From assembly GCA_027027485.1 (NCBI GenBank), contig JALVLL010000008.1, positions 1 to 6,402 on the forward strand: DNA of 6,402 bases, written 5' to 3'. Positions within the stretch are counted from its first letter, which is position 1, and each line of letters opens with the position of its first letter. The notes beneath the pieces were generated by a model, which was given only the letters and a program-made list of their open reading frames with translations, made no database searches and had not been told where the DNA came from. The stretch comes from Candidatus Bipolaricaulota bacterium (GTDB lineage Bacteria; Bipolaricaulota; Bipolaricaulia; Bipolaricaulales; Bipolaricaulaceae). Shown here in pieces: positions 5,101 to 6,402 of this stretch. A program made the position numbers and the translations under genes.

Positions 5101-5555
5101 TTAAAGCCCGCAGCTGTGTTCGCGTTCGATCTCCGCGAGCCGCCGCACGTTACGCAGGTCGAATTCTTCTTTCCCGTACGGAGTGGAGAACCAGGCGTCC
5201 AGGATCTCTTTCGCCACGGCCTCGGAGGTGAGCCTGAGGCTCATGACGAGGACGTTGGCATGGTTCCACCGCCGGGCCCGCGGGCCGTCTCGGCGTCCAC
5301 ACACAGGGCCGCCCGGATCCCGGGGACCTTGTTGGCGGCGATCGAGACCCCTGTCCCGGTCCAGCAGAAGGGGATTCCTTCGTCGCACTCCCCTCTCGCC
5401 ACCGCCTCCGCCACCTCGAGCCCCACCTTGGCCCACTCCATCTCCTCACCCGCTAAGGGGCCGAAGGGGAGGACCTCACGCCCCCTCCTTTTGAGCTCCT
5501 CCGTCACCACCTCGGTGAGGTATGTCCTCTCATCGCTTCCCACGGCGATCCTCAT
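5101..5555 (-). pseudogene. RpiB/LacAB-family sugar-phosphate isomerase, frameshifted
   Basis: The family interconverts aldose and ketose phosphates, for example ribose 5-phosphate and ribulose 5-phosphate. The first frame starts at ATG 5555 with AAGGAGG upstream and reads MRIAVGSDERTYLT, then GIPFCWTGTGVSIAANKVPGI (C64 at the catalytic cysteine position) to ALCVDAETARG. There it loses frame; the neighbouring frame continues ARRWNHANVLVMSLR, AKEILDAWF and ends at TAA 5103-5101. One G or C missing in the GGGCCC region (about 5274-5280) explains both halves, and adding it back gives about 151 residues, the normal family length. It may be a real mutation or a sequencing error. Compared with E. 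coli RpiB, DHAG at the N-terminus is SDER and the His99 position is Trp; I recall such features in an actinobacterial-type subfamily. It follows the HAD gene by 15 bases. Confidence 0.85.
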
Positions 5556-5570
5556 CCCGCCTCCTTCCCG

Positions 5571-6341
5571 CTACCGCGGCAGTAGCCGAGGAAGCTCCGC
5601 GGGGGAGGATATCACGAGATCCGCTGCCTCCAGGAGTTCTTGAGGCCCGTGGGCCATGGCCACCCCGATCCCGGCCCAGCGGATCATCTCGAGGTCGTTG
5701 AGCTGATCCCCCACCGCCACCACATCCTCCCTCGGGATCCCCAAATACCCGCACAGCCACCTCAACGCCGCCCTTTTAGAGGCCCCGCGTGGAAGCACCT
5801 CCAGGTAATCCACCTCCGACCGCACCACCGAGACCCCGGGGTCCCGGCGGAGCGCGGCCTCGAGCCCGGGGAGCACCCCTGGATCGCCCAATACGAGGAG
5901 CTTCAGGGGAGGGAAATCGAGAAACGAAAGCAGGTCTCCCACCTCCCGGGCCGGAAGCCCTTCCTTCATCTGGAACCTCCTCACCCGGGGTGTGATCGCC
6001 TCGACATAGAGGGTCGGATCCCGGATATCGCGGTAGACCTCGACGTCCACGGGGAACCCCCTCATCGCCTTCAAGGCCGCCCTCGCTTCCTCCACCTCCA
6101 GGCGGCGCTCCAGGAGCGCCCGCTCGGAAAGCGGATCGTGGACCACGGCGCCGTTGTAGAGGATCACCGGGACGCACACCCCCAGCGAGACCATGAAGGG
6201 CCGCGCCGATCCAAGAGACCTCCCCGTGGCCAGGGTGATCCAATATGCCTGTGAAAGCTTCCCCAACGCAGAATGCGCGCGGGGTGTCAAAAGGTGATCG
6301 CGATCGAGGAGCGTCCCGTCCAGATCCAGGACGAGCAGCAT
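5571..6341 (-). CDS. Cof-type HAD-IIB family phosphatase
   Basis: A 256-residue cytoplasmic HAD hydrolase, normal length for the Cof/IIB class with a C2 cap between the core motifs. Motif I is DLDGTLLD (nucleophile D6, acid/base D8), motif II ATGRS (T39), the NGA turn is at 63-65, motif III is the lysine in GASKRAAL (K189) and motif IV is VGDQLNDLEM (D212, N215, D216). All catalytic residues are present, so the protein should be an active Mg2+-dependent phosphatase. Cof-type enzymes hydrolyse sugar phosphates, flavin precursors or similar small phosphates; the substrate cannot be read from sequence. The start ATG 6341 lies one base after the stop of the preceding gene, with GGGGAAG upstream, and the rpiB-like isomerase follows. 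This operon context favours a sugar-phosphate substrate, which is inference. Confidence 0.93.
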   Translation of the reverse strand: MLLVLDLDGTLLDRDHLLTPRAHSALGKLSQAYWITLATGRSLGSARPFMVSLGVCVPVILYNGAVVHDPLSERALLERRLEVEEARAALKAMRGFPVDVEVYRDIRDPTLYVEAITPRVRRFQMKEGLPAREVGDLLSFLDFPPLKLLVLGDPGVLPGLEAALRRDPGVSVVRSEVDYLEVLPRGASKRAALRWLCGYLGIPREDVVAVGDQLNDLEMIRWAGIGVAMAHGPQELLEAADLVISSPAELPRLLPR

Positions 6342-6342
6342 C

Positions 6343-6402
6343 CTACTTCCCCAGGCGGGAGAAACCCCTCTGCAACAACGACTTTACCACTATGTCCATC
6401 GA
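6343..6402 (-). CDS. C-terminal end of an unidentified protein, partial
   Basis: The last 19 codons and the TAG stop (6345-6343) of a minus-strand gene entering from the right. The tail reads MDIVVKSLLQRGFSRLGK, a basic amphipathic ending. It is too short to identify. The single-base gap to the HAD start codon implies translational coupling and a shared operon. The reading frame is inferred mainly from its position; the true frame needs the sequence to the right. Confidence 0.5.
   Translation of the reverse strand, partial: SMDIVVKSLLQRGFSRLGK

Noticed and set aside
5097..5108. Perfect palindrome GGCTTTAAAGCC at the end of the rpiB-like gene
   Set aside because: It has no loop and no U-tract, and it overlaps the stop codon; it is more likely a chance palindrome than a terminator.
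1..6402. CRISPR arrays, tRNA or rRNA genes, toxin-antitoxin pairs, defence systems
   Set aside because: No regularly spaced repeats, tRNA-like cloverleaf sequence or defence-gene motifs were found on either strand by eye.

Overview
The window is GC-rich bacterial chromosome with tightly packed genes, short operon gaps, frequent AGG/CGG, GAG and CTC codons and strong AGGAGG-type ribosome binding sites. It resembles deep-branching or thermophilic bacteria: it carries a peroxiredoxin-nitroreductase hybrid of the kind described in Thermotoga maritima and a nucleoside kinase related to T. maritima TM0751. The phylum cannot be fixed from the sequence alone.

Left part (1-2582, all minus strand). 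A divergent-facing operon runs from 2582 down to 605: an OsmC-family protein, a fused 1-Cys peroxiredoxin-nitroreductase, and a stand-alone nitroreductase. The gaps are 20 and 11 bases. Together they look like a peroxide and redox-defence unit built from two thiol peroxidase types and two FMN domains. Downstream of it, after a short AT-richer gap holding a good TATAAT promoter, begins a partial gene (549 to the window edge) that resembles the N-terminal region of long KamA-type radical SAM aminomutases.

Centre (2675-4132, plus strand). A single gene encodes an ATP-cone domain joined to a uridine/nucleoside kinase domain. A perfect TATAAT lies only eight bases before the ATG, so its mRNA may be leaderless. 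Its TAG stop codon coincides with the insertion point of an 841-bp IS5-family (IS427-like) element at 4132-4972. That element has 28-bp imperfect inverted repeats, a TA target duplication, an in-phase A_AAA_AAG frameshift site and a further single-base indel that breaks the transposase.

Right part (4975-6402). A spacer of about 126 bases, clearly lower in GC (about 45 %), holds two inverted repeats. Then comes a minus-strand operon: the last codons of an unidentified gene at the window edge, a Cof-type HAD phosphatase, and an RpiB/LacAB-like sugar-phosphate isomerase with a one-base frameshift. HAD phosphatase plus isomerase suggests pentose or other sugar-phosphate handling.

No wholly new system is evident. 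The best leads are the ATP-cone/nucleoside-kinase fusion, the clustering of the Prx-Ntr hybrid with OsmC and a second nitroreductase, the IS insertion that exactly regenerates a stop codon, and the two single-base indels in G/C runs.
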